Shown here in pieces: positions 41,733 to 50,111 of a stretch of 64,000 nucleotides of DNA. A program made the position numbers and the translations under genes. The notes below the pieces were generated by a model. That model was not told where the DNA came from. It did not search any database and worked only from the letters and a program-made list of their open reading frames with translations. Origin of the DNA: an uncultured Lachnospiraceae bacterium (GTDB lineage: Bacteria; Bacillota; Clostridia; Lachnospirales; Lachnospiraceae); NCBI GenBank assembly GCA_910579685.1, contig CAJTVN010000018.1:1-64000 (forward strand), read 5' to 3'. How positions within the stretch are numbered: position 1 is the stretch's first letter; each line of letters opens with the position of its first letter.

Positions 41733-41772
41733 GCGCCGCATGGCATAGATAGGCTGTGCGGCGCATATTTTG
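41733..41772 (+). terminator. terminator of the his operon
   Basis: GCGCCGCA (41733-41740) and TGCGGCGC (41757-41764) form an 8-bp GC stem, followed by a T-rich but interrupted tail (ATATTTTGTCTT). Confidence 0.7.
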
Positions 41773-41823
41773 TCTTAAGGACATGAATGGCACTTGGGGA
41801 ACGATCAAAAGGAGCTGCAGAAA

Positions 41824-42195
41824 ATGAAAAAAACGGATGCTGAGCGGAAGCTGGCGCTTGTCCAGTCGATCCGCATGGAAAATCAATACAACCGCATGAA
41901 ATGCAGAGAGAGGGAACATATTCTGTACGGAACGGCCATCGAGCCGGAAAAGGGGGAGCTGTACGGTGCGGAGATTGCCGCCGGACTTGCAGGTTATGGA
42001 ATGGAGGATGCTCCTTCGAAGGAAAATTTTCTCGGGGGGTTCCGCATCCGCTTTCTCCTTGCGGCGGCTCTTTTTGCCGCCTTTGTCTATATGGATGTAA
42101 ACCATCTGGATATTTACGGGAAGACCACAGAGGATCTGCTCACGGCTATAAAAGAAACTACGGAGCTTGGGCTGGCAAATTCATTTGATTTCTGA
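41824..42195 (+). CDS. hypothetical single-pass membrane protein (123 aa)
   Basis: ATG 41824 lies 9 bp after GGAG. A TTG at 41794 in frame has no ribosome site. A basic, soluble N-terminal half (KKTDAERKLALVQSIRMEN, HILYGTAIEPEKG) is followed by one hydrophobic helix (FLLAAALFAAFVYM, about 81-95) and a short end (YGKTTEDLLTAIKETTELG). The family is unknown to me. It lies between the his terminator and the promoter of the TIGR03960 gene (-35 inside its last codons), so it is transcriptionally on its own. Confidence 0.72.
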   Translation: MKKTDAERKLALVQSIRMENQYNRMKCREREHILYGTAIEPEKGELYGAEIAAGLAGYGMEDAPSKENFLGGFRIRFLLAAALFAAFVYMDVNHLDIYGKTTEDLLTAIKETTELGLANSFDF

Positions 42196-42213
42196 TTCCG
42201 TTTCCTTTATACT
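42185..42213 (+). promoter_or_regulatory. promoter of the radical SAM / RNase G operon
   Basis: TTGATT (42185-42190), 17-bp spacer, TATACT (42208-42213). The leader before the ATG at 42299 is about 80 nt and contains a strong hairpin. Confidence 0.75.
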
Positions 42214-42253
42214 GTATTTGTTGCACAAAGTTCCTAAAAGGGAAAAAGGCTTG

Positions 42254-42296
42254 CCTGTAGATACATGAAGACAGGCTCTGCCTGTCATATACAGGG
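42254..42296 (+). other. leader hairpin overlapping the ribosome site
   Basis: GACAGGC-TCT-GCCTGTC (42270-42286) is a perfect 7-bp stem. The flanking CCTGTA (42254-42259) can pair with TACAGG (about 42290-42295), which includes the start of the ribosome site CAGGGG in front of ATG 42299. Such a fold would cover the ribosome site. Confidence 0.5.
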
Positions 42297-42298
42297 GT

Positions 42299-44203
42299 AT
42301 GAAAATGAGAACATTAGCTTTAAGTGACGAGATACTGATGCAGGTGGAAAAGCCTGCGCGTTATATCGGCAATGAGATCAATGCCGTGATGAAGGACAGA
42401 GAAAAGGTAAGCGTGCGCTTTGCCATGTGTTTCCCGGACGTCTACGAAATCGGGATGTCCCATCTGGGAATCCAGATTATCTACGATATGCTGAACCGGT
42501 TTGAGGATGTTTGGTGTGAGCGAGTCTATTCTCCCTGGGTGGATCTTGATGCAGTTCTGCGGCGGGAGCGTATCCCTTTGTTTGCGTTGGAATCCCAGGA
42601 TCCGGTGAAGGAGTTTGATTTTCTCGGGATCACGCTACAATACGAAATGTGCTATACCAATATTCTGCAGGTACTGGATTTGTCCGGGATCCCGCTTCTT
42701 GCAAAGGACAGGACACATGAGGATCCCATCGTGATCGGAGGAGGCCCCTGTTCCTATAATCCGGAACCGGTCTGCGAATTTTTTGATCTCTTTTATATCG
42801 GCGAGGGCGAGACCAGGTACCGGGAGCTTATCACCCTCTATGAAGAATGCCGGAAGGCAGGAGAAGGAAGGCGGGAGTTTTTGCGAAGAGCGGCTTCTCT
42901 TTCCGGCATCTATGTTCCTTCCCTCTATGAGGTTTCCTATAAGGAGGACGGAACCATAGAAAAAATGCAGCCTCTCTGCCAGCAGGCTCCCAGGAGGATC
43001 GTGAAAGAGCTGGAAAAAGATCTTTCCAATACTTATTATCCTCAAAAGCCGGTGGTCCCTTTTATCAAGGTGACGCAGGATAGGGTGGTGCTGGAAATCC
43101 AGAGGGGATGTATCCGCGGCTGCCGTTTCTGCCAGGCAGGACAGCTCTACCGTCCCGTGCGGGAACGCAGCCTGGATTTTTTGAAGGAATATGCGCTGAA
43201 AATGCTTGAAAATACAGGACATGATGAGATTTCCTTAAGCTCCTTAAGCTCCAGCGATTATACAGAGCTTCCCGGGCTGATTGATTTTCTGATTGATGAG
43301 TGCCGGAGGCGGAAGATCAATATTTCTCTTCCTTCCCTGCGCATTGACGCCTTTTCCCTGGATGTGATGAACAAGGTGCAGGACGTGAAAAAGAGCAGTC
43401 TCACCTTTGCTCCGGAGGCGGGAAGCCAGAGGCTTCGCAACATCATCAATAAAGGCCTCACCGAGGAGGCGATTCTGCAGGGCGCGAAGCTTGCCTTCGA
43501 GGGAGGATGGACAAGGGTTAAACTCTATTTTATGCTGGGCCTGCCCTTTGAGCAAGAAGAAGATATTCGCGGAATTGCCGAGCTGTGCAACAAGATTGCC
43601 GCCGTATTTTACGAGACGGTTCCCAAAGAGAAAAGAAACGGAAGAGTGCAGATCGTCGCAAGCACTTCCTTCTTCGTTCCCAAGCCCTTTACCCCGTTTC
43701 AGTGGGCGCCTCAATGCCGTAAGGAGGATTTCCTGGAAAAGGCTTACTTTACCAGAAAGGCCATCTCCGAACAGCTCAACCAAAAGAGCATTAAGTATAA
43801 CTGGCATGAGGCGGATGCCAGCGTAATGGAAGGGATTCTGGCAAGAGGCGACAGAAGGCTGAATCAGGTCATCTTAAAGGCTTATGAAAAGGGGTGCTTT
43901 TATGATGCCTGGAGCGAATATTACAAGAATGACGTCTGGATGGAGGCTTTTGCGGACTGCGGTATCGATCCTGATTTTTATACAGGAAGAGAGCGGGGAG
44001 AGGATGAGATCTTCCCCTGGGATTTTATCGACTGCGGCGTTTCCAGGGCGTTTTTGTACAGGGAATGGCAGAAAGCGAAGGAAGAAACCGTGACCTTAAA
44101 CTGCGCAGAGGAATGCCAGGGGTGCGGCGCCGCGCGGTTTGGCACCGGCATCTGTATCAAGGTACTGGGGAGAGGGGGAAATTCGAATGAAGGTGAGAGT
44201 TAA
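42299..44203 (+). CDS. TIGR03960 family B12-binding radical SAM protein
   Basis: 634 residues. The N-terminal part is cobalamin-binding-like (VRFAMCFPDVYEIGMSHLGI). The radical SAM motif is EIQRGCIRGCRFCQAGQLYR (CxxxCxxC, about residues 272-279). LSSSDYTELPGLIDFL and LTFAPEAGSQRLRNIINKG are typical of the family. A C-terminal cysteine cluster (CAEECQGCGAARFGTGIC) may bind a second cluster. The family always precedes a TIGR03936 partner, as here (17-bp overlap), and RNase G. The reaction is unknown. Confidence 0.93.
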   Translation: MKMRTLALSDEILMQVEKPARYIGNEINAVMKDREKVSVRFAMCFPDVYEIGMSHLGIQIIYDMLNRFEDVWCERVYSPWVDLDAVLRRERIPLFALESQDPVKEFDFLGITLQYEMCYTNILQVLDLSGIPLLAKDRTHEDPIVIGGGPCSYNPEPVCEFFDLFYIGEGETRYRELITLYEECRKAGEGRREFLRRAASLSGIYVPSLYEVSYKEDGTIEKMQPLCQQAPRRIVKELEKDLSNTYYPQKPVVPFIKVTQDRVVLEIQRGCIRGCRFCQAGQLYRPVRERSLDFLKEYALKMLENTGHDEISLSSLSSSDYTELPGLIDFLIDECRRRKINISLPSLRIDAFSLDVMNKVQDVKKSSLTFAPEAGSQRLRNIINKGLTEEAILQGAKLAFEGGWTRVKLYFMLGLPFEQEEDIRGIAELCNKIAAVFYETVPKEKRNGRVQIVASTSFFVPKPFTPFQWAPQCRKEDFLEKAYFTRKAISEQLNQKSIKYNWHEADASVMEGILARGDRRLNQVILKAYEKGCFYDAWSEYYKNDVWMEAFADCGIDPDFYTGRERGEDEIFPWDFIDCGVSRAFLYREWQKAKEETVTLNCAEECQGCGAARFGTGICIKVLGRGGNSNEGES

Positions 44204-44882
44204 GTTTTCCAAGGAAGGACCCATCAAGTTTATCGGTCATCTGGATGTGATGCGCTATTTTCAAAAAGCGATCCGCCGGGCGGGGATTGACATTGCGTAC
44301 TCCGCCGGGTTCAGCCCTCATCCGATTCTGTCCTTTGCCGCCCCTCTTTCCGTTGGGTACACCAGCGAAGGGGAGTATTTTGACATGGAATTGAATTCTC
44401 TTGACGATATTCAGAGGCTAAAGGAAAACCTGAACGCCGTTATGGCGGAGGGCATCCGGATTCGGGATGCGGCGGAGCTTCCCGACGGGGAAAAAAACGC
44501 TATGGCAAGCGTGGCGGCAGCCGGATATCGCATGGCCTTTTATGACCGTGTGTCTCTTCCTGCGGATTGGAAGGAAAAGCTTTCTGCCTTTTACCAGAGA
44601 GAGCGGATCTTGGTGAGAAAGAAGACAAAAAAGGGTGAGAGAGAGGTTGACCTGAAAGAAGGAATTTATGATCTGAAGATCCGTGATAATGAGGTTGTGA
44701 TGCTGCTGGACGCAGGAAGCGGAAGTAACGTAAAGCCCGGTTTTGTGTTGGAGGCTTTCTGTGAGTGTGAGGGAATTGAACTGCCCGTATTCCCCTTTCA
44801 GATCCACAGGCTCGAAACCTATAAAAGAAAAGAGGACGGACGGCTGGTTCCGCTTCTGGGGAGCGGCCCATGGGAAAAATAG
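44187..44882 (+). CDS. TIGR03936 family radical SAM-associated protein
   Basis: 231 residues from ATG 44187. The family start is VRVKFSKEGPIKFIGHLDVM, with the internal YSAGFSPHPILSFAAPLSVG. It carries no cysteine cluster of its own. It is the standard partner of the TIGR03960 radical SAM protein, overlapping it by 17 bp and the RNase G gene by 13 bp. Strong coupling suggests the three products work together, possibly on RNA, but the activity is not known. Confidence 0.92.
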   Translation: MKVRVKFSKEGPIKFIGHLDVMRYFQKAIRRAGIDIAYSAGFSPHPILSFAAPLSVGYTSEGEYFDMELNSLDDIQRLKENLNAVMAEGIRIRDAAELPDGEKNAMASVAAAGYRMAFYDRVSLPADWKEKLSAFYQRERILVRKKTKKGEREVDLKEGIYDLKIRDNEVVMLLDAGSGSNVKPGFVLEAFCECEGIELPVFPFQIHRLETYKRKEDGRLVPLLGSGPWEK

Positions 44883-46054
44883 TGATTGTAAGAGAGCAGT
44901 CCCACCTGCTCTTTGCCCTGTTTGAGGAAAACAGGCCTTCCCTGATGCGGATGGCCGCTCTTCCCGGAAAAGAGAGCCTTCTTGGAAACATCTATCTTGC
45001 CAGGATTAAGGATGTGGCTGCAGGGATCCAGAGCGCTTTTCTGGCTCTTCCCGGGAACCTGACCGTATTTCTGCCCCTTGCCCGGTGCGGGGAGCTTCTG
45101 CTTGCGAACAGGGAACCCGTGAAAGCCATGGAGCTTCGACCGGGGGATGAGGTGGTCATACAGGTTTCAGGGGAAGCGCTCAAAACAAAGCAGCCCTTTG
45201 CCACCACAAAACTTTCACTGTCCGGACAGTATTGCGTGTGCTCCTATTTCGGCCACGGGCTTCACTTTTCCCGTAAGCTTTCTGCGGAAAGGAAGGATGC
45301 TCTGGAAGACGCGATCCGCGGCAAGGATATTCCCGGCCGCAAAGAATATTCCTTTACCATCCGCACAAACGCAGGAAATTTGGAGGAACTTTCCCCTCTC
45401 TTTGAGGAGATGCAGAATTTTATTCATATTTTTGACCAGATTGCGCAGACCTACCGGTATCGAAGCTGTCCCTTTTGCTTTTACCAGAAGGATACGGAAA
45501 TCCTTGGACTGGTCAGGGATGTCGCACTGGAGCGCTATGATGAAATTGTCACGGACGAGCCTGAGGTGTTCTCTGTTCTGGAAGCCCGCACTGCCTGCAA
45601 AAAGCTTCGCCTTTATAAGGATGAACTTCTTCCCCTGAAAAAGCTTTACAGTCTGGAGACTCATCTTAAGGAGGCGCTCGGGAAAAAGGTCTGGCTTGCC
45701 TGCGGCGGCTATCTCGTGATTGAGCCCACAGAGGCCATGGTGGTAATTGACGTGAACTCCGGCAAAGCGGAATGCAGGAGGAAGAAGAGCAATGATTTCT
45801 ATCTCAAAATCAATCTGGAGGCGGCAAGAGAGACTGCAAGGCAGCTGAAACTGCGCAATTATTCCGGTATGATCATGGTGGATTTTATCAACATGGATTC
45901 CGAGGAGGATAACCGGATCCTTCTTAAGGAACTTGAGGCCTGTCTTAAGGAGGATCCGATCCGGACAAGGCTCGTGGATATGACCGCCCTTGGCATCGTG
46001 GAAATCACGCGAAAAAAGGTGAACCGACCTCTTTGTGATTTTTTTTCTAAATAG
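44870..46054 (+). CDS. rng: ribonuclease G/E family protein
   Basis: 394 residues, a compact RNase G. The embedded S1 domain is near the start (GNIYLARIKDVAAGIQSAFL). Catalytic magnesium ligands are visible in VVIDVNSGKAE (about residue 291) and MIMVDFINMDSEEDN (about residue 335). The zinc-link CPxC-type motif after the DNase I-like domain is not seen, as in other short clostridial forms. It processes rRNA and mRNA 5' ends. It overlaps the TIGR03936 gene and is followed by the L21 promoter. Confidence 0.9.
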   Translation: MGKIVIVREQSHLLFALFEENRPSLMRMAALPGKESLLGNIYLARIKDVAAGIQSAFLALPGNLTVFLPLARCGELLLANREPVKAMELRPGDEVVIQVSGEALKTKQPFATTKLSLSGQYCVCSYFGHGLHFSRKLSAERKDALEDAIRGKDIPGRKEYSFTIRTNAGNLEELSPLFEEMQNFIHIFDQIAQTYRYRSCPFCFYQKDTEILGLVRDVALERYDEIVTDEPEVFSVLEARTACKKLRLYKDELLPLKKLYSLETHLKEALGKKVWLACGGYLVIEPTEAMVVIDVNSGKAECRRKKSNDFYLKINLEAARETARQLKLRNYSGMIMVDFINMDSEEDNRILLKELEACLKEDPIRTRLVDMTALGIVEITRKKVNRPLCDFFSK

Positions 46055-46055
46055 C

Positions 46056-46084
46056 TTGACAGAATTTGTTTCAAATGTTATATT
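46056..46084 (+). promoter_or_regulatory. rplU operon promoter
   Basis: TTGACA (46056-46061), 17-bp spacer, TATATT (46079-46084). The -35 starts 2 bp after the rng stop codon. Confidence 0.88.
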
Positions 46085-46089
46085 TTATG

Positions 46090-46170
46090 AGTATGCCGCA
46101 TAACGAGGCTAAAGTGCGATTATCGCCGCCGCAGTTAGCGAGTAAAGTCAGTTTCGACTGATAGAAGGAG
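46090..46170 (+). ncRNA. ribosomal protein L21 leader
   Basis: The roughly 85-nt transcribed leader before rplU contains GCCGCATAACGAGGC, GCGATTATCGCCGCCGC and a final GTCAGTTTCGACTGAT hairpin before AAGGAGGTG. Position and composition fit the L21 leader family of Firmicutes, an autoregulatory mRNA structure bound by L21. Assigned from context and general features, without an alignment. Confidence 0.65.
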
Positions 46171-46178
46171 GTGTCCAT

Positions 46179-46484
46179 ATGTACGCAATCATTGCAACAG
46201 GTGGAAAGCAGTATAAGGTTTCTGAGGGTGACGTAATCAAGGTTGAAAAGTTAGACGCTCAGCCTGGTGATACTGTGACATTTGACCAGGTTGTCGCCGT
46301 AAGCGATCAGGAGCTCAAGGTTGCCGCTGACGTGGCGAATGCCAATGTAACCGCAACCGTTATGGAGCAGGGAAAGCATGCCAAGATTATCGTTTACAAA
46401 TATAAGAGAAAAACCGGCTACCATAAGAAAAATGGTCATAGGCAAGCATACACGCAGGTTAAGATCGAAAAGATCAACGCCTAG
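46179..46484 (+). CDS. rplU: 50S ribosomal protein L21
   Basis: 101 residues, normal length. It starts MYAIIATGGKQYKVSEGDVI and ends with the conserved basic KYKRKTGYHKKNGHRQAYTQ. AGAAGGAGGTGTCC precedes the ATG. It is the first gene of the L21-Prp-L27 operon, preceded by an L21 leader. Confidence 0.98.
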   Translation: MYAIIATGGKQYKVSEGDVIKVEKLDAQPGDTVTFDQVVAVSDQELKVAADVANANVTATVMEQGKHAKIIVYKYKRKTGYHKKNGHRQAYTQVKIEKINA

Positions 46485-46500
46485 TATGTGGAAATAGGTT

Positions 46501-46830
46501 ATGACAGCCATTACGATCTATCAATCCGGAGACGGAGAATACAGGAGAGTGACCTGCAGGGGACATGCGGGCTATGCGGCCTACGGAAAAGACATTGTAT
46601 GCGCTTCGGTATCCTGCCTTGTCATCAACACCATCAACTCACTGGACGAACTGGTTCATGAAAAGATGGAGATAGAGACGAGGGATGATGAGGGCTATAT
46701 CGACTGCCGATTTCCGAATACACTTTCCAGGGAAGGGAGACTGCTTATGGATTCTCTTATTCTCGGGCTTGGCAATATCAGAGACAGTTATGGCAAGAGA
46801 TATCTGGAATTAAAATTTAAGGAGGTGTAA
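46501..46830 (+). CDS. prp: ribosomal-processing cysteine protease Prp (YsxB)
   Basis: 109 residues. The catalytic pair is H22 (RGHAGYAAYGKD) and C34 (IVCASVSCLVINT). Prp removes the N-terminal extension of L27 in Firmicutes. The L27 encoded 4 bp downstream has that extension, so enzyme and substrate are adjacent. AAATAGGTT precedes the start. It is encoded between rplU and rpmA, the invariable position. Confidence 0.95.
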   Translation: MTAITIYQSGDGEYRRVTCRGHAGYAAYGKDIVCASVSCLVINTINSLDELVHEKMEIETRDDEGYIDCRFPNTLSREGRLLMDSLILGLGNIRDSYGKRYLELKFKEV

Positions 46831-46833
46831 ACC

Positions 46834-47118
46834 ATGTTAAAGATGAACCTTCAATTTTTTGCTCACAAAAAGGGTGTCGGTTCCACTAAGAACGGCAGGG
46901 ATTCTGAATCCAAGAGATTAGGTGCGAAAAGAGCTGACGGACAATTCGTAAAAGCGGGTAATATTTTATACAGACAGCGCGGAACAAAGATTCATCCCGG
47001 CATAAATGTGGGTCGTGGCGGAGATGATACTTTATTTGCATTAGTTGACGGCGTACTTAGATTCGAGAGAAAGGGAAGAGACAGGAAACAGGCTTCCGTA
47101 TATCCCGTTGAGAAATAG
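46834..47118 (+). CDS. rpmA: 50S ribosomal protein L27, with Prp-cleaved N-terminus
   Basis: 94 residues. It starts MLKMNLQFFAHKKGVGSTKN: residues 1-10 end in LQFFA, the Prp recognition sequence, and mature L27 would start at H11. The rest (NGRDSESKRLGAKRADGQFV, RGTKIHPGINVGRGGDDTLF) is standard. AAGGAGGTG precedes the ATG. A strong terminator follows. Confidence 0.98.
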   Translation: MLKMNLQFFAHKKGVGSTKNGRDSESKRLGAKRADGQFVKAGNILYRQRGTKIHPGINVGRGGDDTLFALVDGVLRFERKGRDRKQASVYPVEK

Positions 47119-47129
47119 TACGATGAATC

Positions 47130-47166
47130 GGGCTTCAAACAGTGGGTTGTTTGGAGCCCTTTTTTG
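47130..47166 (+). terminator. rho-independent terminator after rpmA
   Basis: GGGCTTCAAAC (47130-47140) pairs with TTTGGAGCCC (47150-47159), followed by T6 to 47165. Confidence 0.9.
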
Positions 47167-47273
47167 CGCAGGCCGACATACGGAAAATTCCTGTACGGGC
47201 AATGCGGTTCCGTGCGGCGGGTATGGAAATCTCCTCTGTTAGATTCTCACAGGGGAGGGAAAGGAACAGAACT

Positions 47274-48569
47274 ATGTTTGCAGACAGAGCAAAAATATAT
47301 GTGCGAAGCGGTAAGGGCGGCGACGGACACGTTTCCTTCAGGCGGGAGAAATATGTGCCAAACGGCGGTCCGGACGGCGGCGACGGCGGCGACGGCGGCA
47401 GCGTGATTCTGGAGGTGGACGAGGGGATGAACACCCTTTCTGACTACCGGCATATGCGAAAATACTGCGCTAAGGACGGCGAGAATGGCGCAAAGCGCAA
47501 TTGCCGAGGGAAAAACGGGACGGATCTTGTCCTGAAGCTGCCAGAGGGAACAGTTGTGAAAGAGGCGGAAAGCGGAAAGATCATCACGGACATGTCCGGG
47601 GATAACAGACGCTTCGTGCTTTTACAGGGCGGCAGGGGAGGAAACGGCAACCAGCATTACGCCACGAGCACCATGCAGGTTCCCAAGTATGCGCAGCCAG
47701 GGCAGCCGGCCAAGGAACTTACGCTTGCTCTTGAGCTGAAAGTGATTGCGGATGTGGGACTTGTGGGATTTCCAAATGTTGGAAAATCCACGCTTTTGAC
47801 ACAGGTCAGTAATGCAAGGCCCCAGATCGCCAATTATCACTTTACCACTCTGAATCCGCATCTGGGCGTGGTGGATCTGACGGATGCGCAGAGCTTTGTC
47901 ATGGCGGATATTCCGGGACTGATTGAGGGGGCTTCCAAAGGCATCGGGCTTGGGTTCGAGTTTTTGCGCCATATAGAGAGAACCCGGGTAATCATTCACA
48001 TTGTGGACGCCGCTTCCACGGAGGGCAGGGATCCGGTTGCGGACGTCTATGCCATTCAAAAGGAGCTGGAAGTGTATAATCAGCAAATTGCTTCCAGGCC
48101 TCAGGTGATTGCCGCCAATAAAATAGATATGATTTATGAGGCGGAAACCGAGGAGAATCCAATTGAGAGGCTCAGGAAGGAGTTTGAGCCAAAGGGGATC
48201 CAGGTCTGTCCCATATCGGCTATCAGCGGAAAGGGGATCCGGGAGCTGCTTTATCATGTCAGACATCTTCTCGATACTGCCAAGGAAAAGCCGGTTGTCT
48301 TTGAACAGGAATTTTTTCCCGAATATATGCTGGGCGACGCAAACGAGCCCTTTACGGTTTCTTTTGATGAGGATGCGGGAGAATACGTGGTGGAAGGCCC
48401 CAGGATCGAGAAAATGCTGGGCTATACCAATATTGATTCGGAAAAGGGATTCACCTTTTTCCAGAACTTTTTGAAGGTGAACGGAATTCTGGACAAGCTG
48501 GAGGAGCTTGGGATACAGGAAGGCAATACGGTTCGTATGTATGGCCTGTCCTTTGATTATTACAAATAG
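47274..48569 (+). CDS. obgE: GTPase Obg (CgtA)
   Basis: 431 residues from ATG 47274 (AAGGAAC upstream). The N-terminal Obg glycine-rich domain is FADRAKIYVRSGKGGDGHVS, then GGPDGGDGGDGGSV. G-domain motifs: G1 GFPNVGKSTLL, G2/G3 HFTTLNPHLGVV and DIPGLIEGASKG, G4 AANKIDM, G5 SAISGKG. A C-terminal OCT domain (about 355-431) follows, as in Gram-positives. Obg couples large-subunit assembly to stress and sporulation. A GGCGAC triplet repeat at 47388-47400 encodes the GDGGDGG run. Confidence 0.97.
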   Translation: MFADRAKIYVRSGKGGDGHVSFRREKYVPNGGPDGGDGGDGGSVILEVDEGMNTLSDYRHMRKYCAKDGENGAKRNCRGKNGTDLVLKLPEGTVVKEAESGKIITDMSGDNRRFVLLQGGRGGNGNQHYATSTMQVPKYAQPGQPAKELTLALELKVIADVGLVGFPNVGKSTLLTQVSNARPQIANYHFTTLNPHLGVVDLTDAQSFVMADIPGLIEGASKGIGLGFEFLRHIERTRVIIHIVDAASTEGRDPVADVYAIQKELEVYNQQIASRPQVIAANKIDMIYEAETEENPIERLRKEFEPKGIQVCPISAISGKGIRELLYHVRHLLDTAKEKPVVFEQEFFPEYMLGDANEPFTVSFDEDAGEYVVEGPRIEKMLGYTNIDSEKGFTFFQNFLKVNGILDKLEELGIQEGNTVRMYGLSFDYYK

Positions 48570-48582
48570 AGAGGTTTAAATT

Positions 48583-48873
48583 ATGACCAGTAAACAGCGT
48601 GCCTACCTGAAAGGTCTGGCAATGAATATTGAACCTGTTTTTCAGATTGGAAAGTCCGGCCTTACCCCGGAGGTGACGGAAGCGGTTGATGAAGCTTTTA
48701 ACACGAGAGAGCTTATCAAGCTTGCCGTCCTCAAAAACTGTGTGGAAGACCCAAGGGAAATTGCCGAAATGCTGGGAGAGAGAACAAAATCCCAGGTGGT
48801 TCAGGTAATCGGTAAAAAGATCGTATTATATAAGGAAAGCAATGATCACAAAAAAATCAATCTTCCTTTATAG
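48583..48873 (+). CDS. YhbY family (CRM domain) RNA-binding protein
   Basis: 96 residues. CRM fold with MTSKQRAYLKGLAMNIEPVF, the GxxG-like IGKSGLTPEVTEAVDEAF and ELIKLAVLKNCVEDPREIAE. YhbY-type proteins bind pre-50S particles. It starts 13 bp after obg and is followed 16 bp later by nadD, the usual yqeI-yqeJ-yqeK order. Confidence 0.94.
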   Translation: MTSKQRAYLKGLAMNIEPVFQIGKSGLTPEVTEAVDEAFNTRELIKLAVLKNCVEDPREIAEMLGERTKSQVVQVIGKKIVLYKESNDHKKINLPL

Positions 48874-48889
48874 GTAAAGAGGAAATAAA

Positions 48890-49507
48890 ATGAATCAAAT
48901 AAAACGAATCGGGATTATGGGGGGAACATTTAACCCAATTCATCAGGGACATTTGCTTCTTGCGGAACAAGCCAGAGAATACTGTGAGTTGGATGAAGTG
49001 CTTTTTATACCAAGCGGCAATTCTTATATGAAGGATTCGAGTGAAATCCTGGATGGGGAAATCCGTATTTTCATGACGGCTGCCGCTATAGAGGATAACC
49101 CGTCTTTCACTTTGTCGACCATGGAAATGGAGAGAGAGGGGGCAACTTATACCTGTGACACGATACAGGATCTGAGAGAGAAAGAGCCTTTTGCGCAATA
49201 CTATTTTATTATGGGAGCGGATTCCCTTTTTTCCATGGAATCCTGGAAGGATCCGGGGGAGATCTTCAAAAACTGTATTCTTGTTGCTGCGGCAAGAGAC
49301 AGCCGGGATACCTTTTCGCTGACGGAGAAGGCCACAGAGCTGCAGGCAAAATATCAGGCCAGAATTATAATCCTGCCTGAGAGGAAAATTGATATCTCGT
49401 CCTCGGAAGTCAGAAGCCGGATTCGGGAGGGAAAGTCTGTGCGTTACATGATACCGGATAAAGTAATTGACTATATCAGCAGCAATCATTTATACTGCGG
49501 AGGCTGA
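48890..49507 (+). CDS. nadD: nicotinate-nucleotide adenylyltransferase
   Basis: 205 residues. The nucleotidyltransferase motif is GIMGGTFNPIHQGHLLLAEQA, and the C-terminal SSSEVRSRIREGKSVRYMIP holds the ISS(T/S)xxR motif. FIMGADSLFSMESWKDP is typical of NadD. It makes deamido-NAD in the last steps of NAD synthesis. It overlaps nothing; the yqeK start is 4 bp after its stop. Confidence 0.96.
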   Translation: MNQIKRIGIMGGTFNPIHQGHLLLAEQAREYCELDEVLFIPSGNSYMKDSSEILDGEIRIFMTAAAIEDNPSFTLSTMEMEREGATYTCDTIQDLREKEPFAQYYFIMGADSLFSMESWKDPGEIFKNCILVAAARDSRDTFSLTEKATELQAKYQARIIILPERKIDISSSEVRSRIREGKSVRYMIPDKVIDYISSNHLYCGG

Positions 49508-49511
49508 ATGT

Positions 49512-50111
49512 ATGGCGGCAGATAGCAAGAAAATCAAGAAAGTAATTAAAAAGGCCATGGATGCCAAACGTTTTGAGCATACCCTGGGAGTGGAGTACAC
49601 GGCATGCGCACTGGCAATGTGCCATAACGTGGATATAGAGAAGGCGCAGATGGCAGGACTTCTTCACGATTGCGCCAAATGTCTAAGCGATGAAAAAAAG
49701 AAAGCTCTGTGTGTGAAGAACCACATGCCGATCACGGATATCGAGAACAAAAACCCGTATCTGCTTCATGCCAAAGCCGGTTTTTGTATTGCCAGGGGAA
49801 AGTTTCACATTAAAGACAGGGATATTCTGAACGCCATTTTATACCATACAACCGGAAGGCCCGACATGTCCGAACTGGAGAAAATTATTTACATTGCGGA
49901 CTATATTGAACCGGGACGCAAGCAGGCTCCCAATTTAAAAGAAGTGCGCCATCTGGCTTTTCAAAATCTGGATGCGGCGCTTTTCAAAATTTTATGTGAT
50001 ACGCTGTCCTATCTGGAAGAGACGGGAAGCGAGGTGGATACCATGACCTGTAAGACTTGCGAATACTACAGAAACGTGATGAATGAAAAGGAGGTTAGCC
50101 ATGATAGATAA
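49512..50111 (+). CDS. yqeK: bis(5'-nucleosyl)-tetraphosphatase (symmetrical) YqeK, HD domain
   Basis: 199 residues from ATG 49512, 8 bp after GGAGG. HD-domain metal ligands are RFEHTLGVEYTA, AGLLHDCAKCLS, LLHAKAGFCIAR, ILYHTTGRPDMSELEKIIYIADYIEPGR. YqeK enzymes hydrolyse Ap4A to ADP. The C-terminal about 15 residues (DTMTCKTCEYYRNVMNEK) hold two extra cysteines. It overlaps rsfS by 11 bp. Confidence 0.93.
   Translation: MAADSKKIKKVIKKAMDAKRFEHTLGVEYTACALAMCHNVDIEKAQMAGLLHDCAKCLSDEKKKALCVKNHMPITDIENKNPYLLHAKAGFCIARGKFHIKDRDILNAILYHTTGRPDMSELEKIIYIADYIEPGRKQAPNLKEVRHLAFQNLDAALFKILCDTLSYLEETGSEVDTMTCKTCEYYRNVMNEKEVSHDR

Noticed and set aside
47142..47273. 44-residue N-terminal extension of Obg
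   Set aside because: It starts inside the rpmA terminator and lacks similarity; ATG 47274 starts the canonical FADRAKIYVRSGKGG.
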